64,000 nucleotides of DNA from Cheiracanthium punctorium. Lineage: Eukaryota > Arthropoda > Arachnida > Araneae > Cheiracanthiidae. The translations under genes and the position numbers were made by a program. The DNA is taken from assembly GCA_038373885.1 (NCBI GenBank), contig JAWZYV010012337.1, positions 103,118-167,117 of the forward strand, written 5' to 3'. A model generated the notes under the pieces. That model saw nothing but the letters and a program-made list of their open reading frames with translations. It was not told where the DNA came from and made no database searches. Below, piece after piece: positions 1 through 11,077 of this stretch; the first letter of the stretch is position 1, and each line of letters opens with the position of its first letter.

Positions 1-1335
1 CCTAATTTATTGCGCTTCAGAGGTATTTTAAATTAAAATTTAAATACTTCCTCTTCAGGTTTACTTCTTTATACTAATAAAACATTCTAAAGAAAACATA
101 AAACAGTTGCCACAGGCACAGCTCCTGAAACAAATATTGATTGAAACTATCTTGGATGAAAAGAGATGCCCAAGAAAACATTTTCGGAGCATGTATGTAC
201 ACATATGTGTACTGCAAACATGAATTTATGTATTATTTTGTTAAAAATGAATGTATGGATTTTCCACACGTTGGAGGATAAAAAATTTTGTTACTTTTCC
301 TTAATATAATGTTGCTGTTAACGTAAGGTGTTCCAGTGAATTTTGTTATCAGTAAAAAGCCTGTTAACGATATTGAAATTCTTGAAATTTTACATACTAT
401 TTAAATATTTATGAGGGAACAATATGCTGCAACACTCTCGAGTGGAAGGGAAATTTCGATTTGATGCACTTTTTAATCGTTCTCCTGATTTTGCTTGCAT
501 TTTCCTGTTTTTGTGTGGTTTTAAGAAGCACTTATGGGCATTTTATGCATGCAAAAACTTAAGTAGTTAAATGTATATGGATTTTAGCTAGAAATGTACA
601 TTTGTATATACTTTATTGCAGAGTTCTGCAAAAATGAAATGATGGAGAAAACTTTTTTTTTTCTTTGTACATGCAATTTACTCTCATTTTTCTGTTATCT
701 TCTGTCTTCTTCATTCTTCTACATTTTATTCAGGTTTGCTATTTATTTTATCAGTGACGGCATTATTCTTTTTTTTTTAAATCTTTATTCACCTCGGTTG
801 TTCTATTACCTAAATTCATGTATGTCAGTGAATAAAATTCTATCTTTTGATGTCATACAAAATGTATGCACTATCGATATAGTTGGATTATAACCATGCA
901 CTCTAAAAATAAATGCGAACCAGCTTTTTTCTAGTGCTTTTAAATAGCATTCACGAGTTCATATACTTAAGAAAATTTCCGTAACTTTACTGTTGAGTTG
1001 TAAAATAAAGTTTCATTGATGTGCTAAAGGCTTAAAAACTCAGACGTTGTTGCTTAATATCATGTTTATTTTAACTAGTATGGATGGAATAATTGTCTAA
1101 ATATAACTTGATGCTGATCAAAAAGTATTTGGTAAAGAAAAAATTAAGGGATTTTTTCTCCTATAATACTTTTCTGTCTTATTAATGTCTAGTAACCGTA
1201 CCCACAGATTAAAAATAAAATGTTGAAAAAGATGTCCTAAGTAAAACATATTCAAATACTGTTAAACGTGTGTGATGTTTTTCAACAGGAAAGTCAGAGT
1301 ATTTATGCACATATTCTTTTTTTTATCTGCCCAAG
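1..1335. other. AT-rich spacer, no gene seen
   Basis: Low-complexity AT-rich DNA with T-runs near 650-780. The longest open frame (594-893) is phenylalanine/leucine-rich, as expected from translating T-runs, and shows no domain. I see no repeat termini. Confidence 0.6.
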
Positions 1336-1337
1336 AT

Positions 1338-1400
1338 CATACGGTGGTTAGCGCACCTGTGCGAAAGTGGGATGCTTTAGGATTGACTGCCGATTTGGAC
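1338..1400 (+). repeat. Possible tRNA-derived SINE head (weak)
   Basis: A short stretch reads like a degraded tRNA: an A-box-like TGGTTAGCGCACC is followed about 35 bases later by a weak B-box-like GGATTGACTGCC. There is no intact tRNA fold, no clear tail and no target duplication. It could be chance. Confidence 0.25.
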
Positions 1401-1599
1401 TTGGTTGTAAAATCCTCTTTCCATTCATAGGAGCCAAGGTTCACCCGCTCACAAGATGCTCCAATAATCTAATGGACAACCTCCGAATGGAAAGTCCATT
1501 ACTAGACAATATTACTAGTAGCAGTTGCATGAAGAACCCCTCACAAAAAATGTATGCCGATTTTGCCAGATTAGACCGTTAAAAACGTTGTTGTTCTAA

Positions 1600-3690
1600 G
1601 CTAAAAATGGGAAATTCAAATAATAACCTTTAATATAAAGATCATTAAATTTTAATTGGAAACAAACAAATAAATAATAATTAAAATGACGCGCTATAAG
1701 ATATTTTCGAAACAAACAAATGTCCATGCTGATATATTTGGTCGAACAAGTTCTATCCTCATTGGTTGGTTATATAGCAGAAACGTGCACGGACCCAGAT
1801 TGCATGTTTCGAAGCAACAACAGAGTGGTGGTGGGGGGGGGGAGATAGTCAGTCAACAATGACTGGGAGAGAGGCATTCTTTGTGGCTTTAGCATGCATG
1901 AAGTTATCATCGGAGACGCATGACAGAACATCGTCAATATTCTTCAGAAAGCAAGAGTCACTTTAAAAATGGACATTCCCTACAGTTTAAAGAAGGGCTT
2001 GCCAAAACTGCAAGCAGCTCTTTTTTTACAAGGCACTCATTTGTATGTCATTTGTATGTGGCGTAGTTTAGCAGCAAAATTAAAATAGTTTATTTAATTA
2101 ATGGTAAAAGCTGTTATACCGGTGCTGAGGGATTAGTAAAAGCAAAACTCTATTCAGGGTGAAATATTTGCGAAGTCACAAAGAAGGTATGGGAACACAG
2201 TAAGCCAACTTGCCGATAGCAAACGCAGCAGAAAAGAGCAGTCGCCAATTAAATCGCTAAATTACAGAGACAACAGTCAACGGTTAGACATAATTTAGTT
2301 GTAATACATTTCAAATGCAGATTTGATAACTGAAGAACGTTGAAGAGAGAAGACAACCCTAGTGAATGCATTGAAACCTAGAGGGAAAACTCTGAGGTGA
2401 ACAAACTAGAAAAGGAATCCGCCACGAAGACGCCTGTCGACGAATAAGACAAACTTTCAAAAGGGAAATCCAAAGTAATGTAGAAAGTCGAGTCTAATAA
2501 AGCATAACGGTGAGAAAGATCGGAATGAAAAAATGCAATTAAGAACATGGAAATGAAAATTAGAACAACTTAAAATGATAGAATGAACTGCATTAGAGTG
2601 AGAAAGAAGATTCAAGTTGACAAAATATTTACTTTCAAACTTTCTTGCCAAAAGTAACCTATTTATATAACTTTTAAAATTAAAGAAACAACAAATATTT
2701 CATTGTAATTTCAAAATAGCCGACGTGAGCGTGCATGGTCCGAGAGTACATTTATCGAACATGCTCCTGTATACGTCGAAAAGCATTATAATAGATTAAC
2801 TTCAATAAAAGCTGTTGAGCATTATCTGCTACAGTCCATCAAATTAACCGAATAAAGCTTCATATCTTTATTTGGTCTTCTCTGTAATTATGCATCTCTT
2901 TAACAAAGTTGCGACTCCGCATTACCACATAAAACGAGTTCATAAGCCCTAGACAATTTCATCAAAAAGGCAGAAATTTGAAAGAAAACGTGAAGATGTA
3001 ACCGCCTTTTCTTCGTTTGACACGCTAATTTATTATTTGGTGTTTAATGACAAAATATGCTTAAATCAACAAAAATAAACTGAAATAAAATTTCGTTTAC
3101 TTTAAAAAAATAACTTTACTTTACGCTTCTTTGCCATCGCAGTATTGTTGAAAAGAAATCTTCACTTCTGGAAATAAATTGAAGTAACTTTCCCTTTGAA
3201 AATCCCTCCCTAGTAAGAAAGAGGTTGTTTTTGTGTGTTCTGTGCCTTTTTTAGCGATGAAAGAAGGAAAGAAAAGAAAAGCATGCAATGAAACTTTCTC
3301 AGTTCTCCTGTTTTTTGCTCTTTCTTCTCTTTTGTGAAACACATTAGAGTCACTAAAATATATTGTAGTTTCTTCAGTTAAATATAAAAAAAACATTTAA
3401 TAGACTTTGAAAATAATGTTTGAAATAATAGTGCACGTTTATTAAAAAAATGTTTCAATAATACAGGCATTCCTACTAAGCTAAAACTTGTACGTGATCT
3501 CGTGTATTCCCAGACATATATAGAAGACAGAAAAATTTTTGAAAGACAGCAGCATACGTTTAACGTGCAATAAGACTAAACACTTTGAAGAAACAATGTT
3601 AAAAAAATCACAAATATTTTTCTGCAAAATTTAGTTAACCAGTTTGTTTATGTATGATGTACAACAGTTGATGATTATTCAGGGTGTTGC
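1600..3690. other. Spacer, no gene seen
   Basis: AT-rich sequence with one G-run of about 11 at 1833-1845. Open frames here (2457-2651 and 3121-3396 on the minus strand) have no recognisable motif or coding-like composition. Confidence 0.5.
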
Positions 3691-3694
3691 ACCG

Positions 3695-4070
3695 GGTTGC
3701 CATTCAAGCGAGTAACCGACTCCATGGTTCCAGGTTGCCATGGAGTCAGATGGATTATACACTCTTTAGAAGTGAGTGGCAATGGTGAAAAAAATAGAAC
3801 AGCTTGCAGTTATTATTATGTTTATATATATAGATTTGATTTGTGTGTTTTGAATTTAGAAATGCGGATTTACTTGTAAATATTTTAAACTAAAGTTTCA
3901 AAATTTTGTAAATAATGGTTGTTAGTGAAAAGAACTTCTTATTTGTCATAATCAATTCGGCCGTCTCATTTATTTAGATGAAACGAGTAGTTTTTTCATC
4001 AGTCACCGACAGATATAGACTTTTAATTCCATTTTTTGGATGTTTCGCGACACAGGGAGTCCCAAAAATA
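3695..4070 (+). repeat. Interspersed repeat, copy 1 (CCATGG-hairpin family)
   Basis: This segment is homologous to the reverse complement of 27775-28165. Shared landmarks in order are a hairpin made of GACTCCATGG and CCATGGAGTC, an AATAGAACAGCT block, AAAAGAACTTCTTAT, a CATCAGTC block and a final TTTGCGACA/TTTCGCGACA block. The hairpin lies near one end. The two copies differ by many substitutions and indels. The family is unknown; a degraded DNA transposon is likely. Confidence 0.6.
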
Positions 4071-4464
4071 TAACTTGAAAGTTTTTATGAAAGTAAAATT
4101 AATAAAAAGGATTCAGAATGACATGCAAATATAGGTCGTAAAACACTGTTTTCATGCAACAGTTACTTATCACTATTCAAGGCATTTGGTGCTTGTGTTG
4201 TACCTAGGGTACATGGGGGGCACAACTACGGGGAGGGTGACATTGACGGACGGCTTTTTAAATTAAATAATATAAATTTAAATAGCATTTATATTACGGT
4301 AAAAAACACTCAAATAAGTGGTGTTAAACGATAAAGTAAATAAAAAACTTTGTAAAAAAACACACATAAAAAGCTATAGGTAAGAAGATACGCACGTTTT
4401 GGTCAAAAATTGTTTTGACCTTGGTGACCCTTGGTGAAAAGAAAGGTAGTACAATTAATTCGTT

Positions 4465-4920
4465 GTGAAAATTAATAGTATTAGTAGAAGAAATAGGCTT
4501 TTTTCACCTTTATGCTACAAAAATTCTAAACTTCTCAAAAATTTCGGGCTCAAAGTCATTTTTAAACCTGTTAACAAACTTAAATTTTCTTCCCTTAAAG
4601 ATCCTATTCCTACTGAGAACCGTTGGGGTGTTTATTATATTTCTTGTGGATCTTGTGATTTGGGCTATATTGGTCAGACAAGAAGAGCTCTCAAATTTAG
4701 GCTCAAAGGCATGAGAGATATGTTTCTAAGCACGAACTTTCCAAATCTTCTATTGACTCACATTGTTGGAATTCTAATCATCGTTTTCAGTTCTCTAAGG
4801 CTAAGATTTTGTGCACTCCTCAGTCTTTGTCCCATCTTGATTTTTTGGAAGGTTTTTCCATTACCCAGCACTTAGAACGTCTTGTGAACGATGGTTCTTC
4901 CGTTCCTTTCGTTCATTCTG
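4465..4920 (+). pseudogene. GIY-YIG endonuclease domain of a Penelope-like element (broken)
   Basis: The frame opening at 4465 reads a linker region and then a GIY-YIG core at about residues 54-80: VYYISC, a CXXC-like SCGSC, and GYIGQTRRALKFRLKG. In the family this nuclease domain sits C-terminal to the reverse transcriptase and nicks target DNA. After about 4710 the family-like reading (a histidine-containing H-E-R-Y segment, then a tail ending in HSAWKLLL near 4930) continues in another frame, so at least one frameshift breaks the domain. The upstream reverse-transcriptase palm is absent. A GIY-YIG domain from another source is unlikely given the flanking pseudo-LTR-like arms and ribozyme-like motif. 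Confidence 0.7.
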
Positions 4921-4929
4921 CTTGGAAGC

Positions 4930-5450
4930 TGCTGTTGTAAGGTTCTATTCACTTTCTTCGTCTACTCCCCCCCTCCCCCTTTTTCTTTTTCTTTCGTTCC
5001 CTTTCCCCCTCTATTCTTTTTTTTGCCCCCCCTCTCTTTTTTTTTAATGTGTGTGTACGTGTGTTTCTGTGTTTCCTTTGCGTTTTTTAATAAATAATTA
5101 TATATAAAAAAATTAAAAATAAAATACAAAAAAAAATTTAAAAAAAATTATATTTGTATATTGTGCTGTCCTGTTCGTGGTTAAAAAAAATATTGTGTTT
5201 TTTATGTTTTTTTTGGTTTTTTTTTTGTTATTTTGTTTGTTCTGTTTTCTCTTTTTTGTGTGTGTGTTTGTATTCGTGTGTTCCTCCTTTTTTTAAATTT
5301 TTTTTTATTTTTTGTATTTTTTGTGCTTCTTTCCTTTCCTTTTTATCCCTTAAATGTTTCCCTCTCCGTGGTTTTGTTCGACTTTTCTTTGCCCCTTGTG
5401 GCAACTTGCTTGCTTGTTTATCTCTTTTCAGTTCCCTGTGTTCCTTGCGA
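4930..5450 (+). other. Pyrimidine-rich tail of the Penelope-like element
   Basis: A long C/T-rich to T-rich tract follows the endonuclease relic. Phenylalanine-rich open frames at 4891-5580 are artefacts of this composition and have no domain. Confidence 0.5.
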
Positions 5451-5463
5451 CGAAGGGCTTGGA

Positions 5464-5513
5464 CTGATGAAGGCCAAAACAATTTTTGACCGAAACGTGC
5501 GTATCTTCTTACC
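5464..5513 (+). ncRNA. Hammerhead-ribozyme-like motif in the pseudo-LTR
   Basis: The core CTGATGA (5464-5470) is followed by a stem II candidate, GGCCAAAA pairing with TTTTTGACC (5472-5491, one mismatch, 4-base loop). Then come GAAAC (5492-5496), a 2-bp stem III with GTGC loop, and a GTA cleavage-type triplet (5501-5503). Type I hammerheads with minimal stem III are established in Penelope-like elements. One extra A sits between the core and stem II, and stem I pairing is weak, so activity is doubtful. The inverted left arm keeps the stem but has lost CTGATGA. Confidence 0.55.
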
Positions 5514-5579
5514 TATAACTTCTTATATGTGTTTTTTACAAAGTTTTTTATTTACTTTAGCATTTATATTAATCAGTTA

Positions 5580-6288
5580 AATTCAGAATTTGGTACAAAA
5601 ATTGTAATAGATTTTACTCAAACTTCAAAACCTTTTATGAATTGGTTATCAATCAGTTTATGGATACGCAGCTGACCCCACGAGGGATTTACGGTTTTGA
5701 TTTTCTTTCCTTTAATTTGTCCTACCTACCTAAAGGCATGCCGCTGCATTTTTGGGAAGATCGGACTTTTTATTTCTTGGACTTCAAATTGAGTCGCACT
5801 GTAGTATTAAAAATGTATTTTAATTAATTTCGTATGGGAGATTTACACAATAGGATTATATGTAATTTATAATACTAATTGTTATTTACTAATAACAATT
5901 TTATGTTACAATATTTACTGTAATTTATAATACTAAAAGTATATTTAGCGAAACAATAGAACTAGTTTAAAAATTCGTAGACATTTGTCTTTATAAAACA
6001 TACATTTCATACAATACAAAAGTCACAATATGCTTATTCATTGGGAAGGATTTGTGAGTTTTCGTGTATGTGTTTTTCATATATGAGTTCGTTCAAATTG
6101 TCATCGCGGCTGTTTTTTTTTTAGTAGTGCCCATTAAATTTTTCTAAAAAACGATTGTTACTTAAGCCTAATTATTTTTTGACATAATTAATCGAAGAGT
6201 ACGCTTCAAAAAGTTCACATTAAAATTCTGCCAGATAGAACATTAAACTGGATTTTTGAATCGTGTAAGAAAATGAAACAATTTTAAT
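5580..6288. other. AT-rich spacer
   Basis: No recognisable gene, repeat terminus or RNA. A 61-residue frame at 5642-5827 has no motif I recognise. Confidence 0.5.
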
Positions 6289-6293
6289 GCAAC

Positions 6294-7203
6294 TGTGGTG
6301 GTTTTAAATTTGTGTTATGATTAAAATTTGATGAATACTAAGGCCAAAGATGATCGTAAGGTGGGATTGTGCCGCGCATAACCTACCTGGCAAGTACTCC
6401 TAGGATTACGCTGAAAAAGGGAAAATGATTGACATACACCTAACCACTAAAAAAAACTAAAGACTATATGAACTGCAAATAAATTCCATTTATTCTTAGT
6501 CATTCCAATACTATTAATTAAAAGACGATATTGAAATAATTTTAGTATAACAAAGTATCTGGGGAGATGCGGTTTTGGAGGATAAGGGGTATCCACAAAA
6601 GGTTTGAAACACCATTAGGAAATAAATAGTTTGGATATTCACCATTATGATGAGGTAGCCATCTTTACGTAGGGCACGATCGACGCGTGCACTATTGGGA
6701 CCGCTTTTTTTCTCTTAGGTCATCACCAAGCAACACTCCTTTGGCATTCTCTGCCGACACCGAATTTTTTTTAACATAACTTCATCACACTGCTTCGACG
6801 CACACTGATTCGAAAGACTTTTTTAACTCTCTTCTCACACACCTTTTTTACACTGTTTCTTGAAGCACACTCGTCCTCTCTTCTTTTTTTTTTCTCTCAC
6901 GGGGCTGTTTCTTTTTTACCCCCTCTTACATCATTGGCTGGAGTTTTTGATTTGCTCGCATCGGGGAATTAATGCATCCCCTCGTCGAATCCCGGACATG
7001 TAGGTGGGACGTCGGGGTAATATACCCCACCAAATTTGCATATCATTTTCGGCCATAAATATTTTCACGTTGACAGTTCATTGTGCTATAGTGTCCAGAC
7101 TGTCCATTGCCTGGCGCCTTTTGTAATTTATTGTCCACCTGTGTGGTCTTCCCATGGACACAGTATCAAAATTATCTTTTACTGCTCCTTTCGCTCCACC
7201 ACA
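6294..7203. repeat. Solo LTR A (910 bp) with 5-bp target duplication
   Basis: The segment starts TGTGGTGG and ends CCACCACA, a perfect 8-bp terminal inverted repeat of TG...CA type. It is flanked by GCAAC on both sides (6289-6293 and 7204-7208). It is homologous along its length to 15642-16533, which has the same termini and its own target duplication. This is the signature of a solo LTR left by recombination between the two LTRs of a retrotransposon. Orientation and clade (gypsy, copia or Bel/Pao) cannot be decided because no internal coding region remains. Confidence 0.88.
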
Positions 7204-7208
7204 GCAAC

Positions 7209-9042
7209 TTCGTACATTCGCAGCATTTGCCTTTTGAGGTTTTTAAAAGTTTCTTGCCTATGTACATATTATTACTTAATACAGATTCAATCTATCAATA
7301 ACAAAAGAAATATGTATGTTTTTAAATAATTTGAATTATTAGGCTCAAAGCATGCATAAAATTCATATGAAAATTTGTACTTTCGGAAAACATCAAAACT
7401 AAAATATAAATAAAAAATATTTTACCCTGCATGTTTTATTTTGAGATGTGTAACCCATTTGAGGGAATGAACAACTTTAATAGGTAACTATATCTAACTA
7501 TTATAAATGTTATAGACATTAACATCTTACGCGCACATATCTCATGAAAAACATAGCTAAACTGATAGCTAAATTGATGGCATCGGATCATTCCCCAAAA
7601 CAAATCCTTTAGAATGTTTAACAAAGTTTCCTAACGATACAATCATGATTTTTTCAGTAAGAATACTTTATGATAGAGGAAAATCATTAAAATGTCATTT
7701 TCGGAGGAAAAGATGAAATACTAGGCTTTACTTAGAAAATTTTTAATATAAAAATTTAATATAGAAATTTTTAATATAGAAATTATTGTAACTCAAACTT
7801 TTAACAAGATAACAATGAAATACAATACTGAGGTTTAAAAAGCTCTAAAGTATTTGTTTAAAATTAAGAAAAAAAAAGGAAAATGGATTTTCGACCTAAA
7901 TTTGAATTTTAAAGGGAGGCAGGCAACTTATGTTAATGAGGCTCAGTAATAGGCACTAATATTTTTAGATAGTTTCCAGATGTTCTTTCGTTAGGGAAAT
8001 GTAGCCTAAAATGATCATCTTAACTTGTATAAATAACAGATATCTTTAAATGCAACTTTGACCCTTTGCTAGCATATTTTAGACAGCATTTTGCATGATT
8101 AACGCATTTTAATAATATTTTAAAAGCACAAAGAGTAATGAAAAAATAAAGAATTTTGAAAATATGTCCAGAGAATCATGTTACCCTAACTAAAAGTTAA
8201 AATGATCCTTTATTAAAATATAATCGAAAATTGATTTTTATATTCAAAATAAATGTTGTAACTATGGCAGTACATAATGAAATAAAACATGTTTTACAAT
8301 CATACAGTACGCATAATTTATTTAAAGAAAAAATTAAAATAAAATAAGTGTTACAAAGAATAAAATGGAATATTTCAAAAGTCTAATTAAAAAATTATTA
8401 TCTGCAATAAACGCATAAATAAATTAAATAATGTAATGAGGAGTCACGCATTTTGAGAATGGCTGTATGGCTAATGGCTATACCCTGCAATATGGCTGCT
8501 CATTTTAGTAAATAATACTTGATGACGCCGAGAAACATAACAAACTTAGCAAGTGTAACTCTCATTTAAAAAGATACTTCATTCAGTAAGTCAAATTATA
8601 TTTCAGTAAATGAAAGACTGTATATTTAAATAAATAGGAAAGTGAGTGCTAGCCTTGTAAAAGATTTTATAAACCAAAGAATTCCATTTAGACGCGTAAT
8701 ACTGTGACCGTTTGGATACGGTCAATGGTTCTTGTTCACTTGGCAGAACTAATTAAAACATATGTGGATCGTTTTGTTCACTAGGATCATTTCCTCATTA
8801 TGAGGCATATCAAGTTTTTAAAGATTTACATAATTTCGATTTGAACTTTGAACATTCGACTTACATAAAATCATTCTTTTGAAAATTTCTAAACTGTGTG
8901 GTATATTTCATAATTAAAAGATATTTACGACACCGGAATGGTGATACATTTTTCGAACACATTTTTTAAGCTACAAATACTAGTTATCCTATTTAAAGAT
9001 CATGTAAAAAAAGCTCTGAGATAATAATAAAAATAATAAAAT
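7209..9042. other. AT-rich spacer, no gene seen
   Basis: Almost 2 kb of AT-rich sequence without convincing open frames. If the candidate exon at 9043-9180 is real, part of this is its 3' untranslated region; minus-strand AATAAA motifs occur, for example near 8313. Confidence 0.5.
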
Positions 9043-9180
9043 TTACACAAAATCTTCCTCATCATCGTAATTTTCATGATTGAATTTATCATTATATCCA
9101 TCATCAATATCACCATTTTCTCGAAAATTATTTACCATACGTAAATATTTGTAAAAGCGTATTTTTTTATGAAGGGGGCA
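9043..9180 (-). CDS. Candidate terminal coding exon of a host gene (acidic C-terminal tail)
   Basis: On the minus strand a splice-acceptor-like sequence, TTTTTATTACATTCAG, ends at 9181. It is followed by 45 codons in phase 0 and a TAA stop at 9045-9043. The peptide begins with a basic stretch (CPLHKKIRFYKYLR) and ends in a strongly acidic tail (NYDDEEDFV). Codon use and composition look protein-like in an otherwise AT-random region. The basic-then-acidic layout resembles a cytoplasmic tail of a membrane protein with an acidic sorting cluster, but I do not recognise the protein. Upstream exons would lie at higher coordinates, possibly beyond the Helitron array or outside the window. A chance open stretch remains possible. 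Confidence 0.4.
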   Translation of the reverse strand, partial: CPLHKKIRFYKYLRMVNNFRENGDIDDGYNDKFNHENYDDEEDFV

Positions 9181-9204
9181 CTGAATGTAATAAAAATAAC
9201 GTCA

Positions 9205-9495
9205 CATTAATAGGTTTAAATATTTACACCTCAGGAATGTTACATTTTTATGTCAATTGAAGATTTAATCGAAATAAATACGGTGTACCCTGTAAAGTCC
9301 GTTGTCACAAAATATAATATCGCAACGGAAAGAGCTGTAAATATAAAAGTTGAGTCTAGTTATAGTTGTCACGTGCTACGCAAGAAAACCGCTTACAACC
9401 ACACCTGGTCGCTAAATTTTGAAGTTAGCGTTCTTATCTTAAAAACAGTACGATATACAGGTCAATTACACGCATGTTCAGCATCACCGATTTAT
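9205..9495 (+). repeat. Interspersed repeat, left member of an inverted pair
   Basis: Homologous to the reverse complement of about 18205-18480. Shared blocks include a GTGTAC/GTGTGCC block, ATAATAT followed by GAAAGAGCT/GCAAGAGCT, the sequence around CTACGCAAGAAAACC / CTTCGCAAGGAAACC, and AGTTAGCG / AGTTGGCG. The family is unknown. It lies immediately left of the first Helitron. Confidence 0.55.
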
Positions 9496-9529
9496 TAAGA
9501 AATGACATATTGAGAACATTAATTAATCT

Positions 9530-11077
9530 TCTATACTATTAAAATCTGTGCGCGTCTGTCTGTCTGTGTGTAGCATCATCTCCTCCGAAACCGCTGGGAG
9601 TTGAGTTTCGATCGAGGTGTCCACTTATTCGAAAAATTCCGAGGAAGGTCTTCCGCTAATTTAAATTTCGAAATTCGAATTAGTTTAGGAGATTGATAAA
9701 AAACCCCGTCATAAACACTAATTTTTGCTCTCCGCATCTCCGCGATTGTAACCCCTGTAGTGAAAATGTGAGAAATAAGCATCGAGGTTGCCATGTTTGG
9801 CGAATTTATTAAATGATTTATACTCTTGCATTAAAAATAAAGGAATAATACTTTTTTTCTGTTTCGTATATTTGCTAGGTTATTTTTTAATTAAAATATC
9901 GTCTGCGTGGGAAATCAGAGCAGGAATTCAATATTTTTTATACGCAAAAGAAAAAGGATTTGTAAATTTCAGAGACTAAAGTGTATAACCTTATAATTTG
10001 GCGAAAAAAATGGCTTATATGGCGATTTTGAGAAAGTGGATTCTAGTGGTTTGCACAATTTTAGGCTTGGCGCAATTTACTGAGAGCGTAAAGAAATAGT
10101 ATTTTTAAAAACAAGTGTAGGTTTTACTAGAATTTAGCCTGAAATTTTAATTTTCTGTTCAGAAATAATGCAGTTATTAAGGCGATTTTAAATGATTTTC
10201 ATCAAGTTAAATAAATTAAGTTAGGGAAACCCCGAAAACTTTCCGAATAACGGGATCCAATGTGCTTAGAATATTTCATTTAAATTACTTATATGTTAAA
10301 GTTCTATTTATTTTTTCATATAGATTCCAGTTACTCCAGTTAAAAGACCTAGAGCTCTAGAAACGATTTCCGATTTTGTTTAATATTGAATTTGACACTA
10401 TGCAATTCATCCATGTTAAAAATAAAATAGGAAATTAGTTATTTATTTAGTGTGAATTGGCAGTGAGATCAACGTTAGTTTTATGTAACAAGTGTGCTAC
10501 TGTATTAAGAGTTCAGTAAGGGTAATAAGATTTTCCGCTTAAGTTACGTCACAAATTTTTTCATTTACGAAAGCGACAAGATCTTCACGGAAACAGGATG
10601 CATTTTTGGTTTCTGAACGTACAATGTGCATCGATTGTTTCGTATAGGTTTTTTAAATTTGGGTAAAATTTAATAAAGTCATCTGCAACATAACTGTGCT
10701 AATGCATTGTCCACGCTTTACGAAATGCAAGATATGTATTCAACATCATGCAATGTTATTCATATGGTATGTATGAATGCTATAAATTAAACCTAAAAAA
10801 AGAGAATTATATGATGTAGAAATAAGATATTTTTCGAAAGAGAAACGTTTCGTCTGCATACCGTAAAGTTCTTACTTTTCTGATCGCCAGTGACAATGAC
10901 GTAGATCTTGTGTTATCATGTTGCAATCGTCTCAAATTTCCACTCATGGAGTCAGCTTTTCGTCAGAATTCCAGCATTTTTTTACTGTTAGAGATTCCGC
11001 ATTACTGTGTTTAATTTGACTTATATGTATTAGGAAAATATTCGTCTCCTACCGTGCAGAGAACGGGCAAGCAGCTA
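9530..11077 (+). mobile_element. Non-autonomous Helitron, copy 1
   Basis: Begins TCTATACTATTAAAATCTG followed by CTGT/GT repeats, and ends in ACCGTGCAGAGAACGGGCAAGCAGCTA. Helitrons start with TC and end in CTRR after a short hairpin 10-12 bases from the end; here CCGT and ACGG can pair. The final G of CTAG is replaced by the T that opens the next copy. No Rep or helicase coding is present. This copy holds the pre-insertion site for the MITE found in copy 4 (near 10400). Confidence 0.8.

Larger units (their letters stand above)
4310..5565 (+). mobile_element. 5'-truncated Penelope-like element with inverted terminal segments
   Basis: An inverted repeat of about 95 bases brackets this stretch (left arm about 4327-4427, right arm about 5470-5563). 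Both arms contain ACGCACGTTTTGGTC or its complement and the T-rich sequence near TTTACAAAGTTTTTTATTTAC. Between them lies a GIY-YIG endonuclease relic on the plus strand. Penelope-like elements are known for 5' truncation, for pseudo-LTRs in direct or inverted orientation, and for a C-terminal GIY-YIG domain. The reverse-transcriptase part is missing, so this is a dead 3' fragment. Confidence 0.75.

Noticed and set aside
1338..1400. Functional tRNA gene
   Set aside because: No complete cloverleaf; at best a SINE-like relic.
4891..5580. Phenylalanine-rich small membrane proteins
   Set aside because: Translations of a pyrimidine-rich tract in the Penelope-like tail.
9043..9180. Naming the candidate exon as a VPS10/sortilin-type tail
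   Set aside because: Only the general basic-then-acidic layout is similar; no alignable motif was seen.
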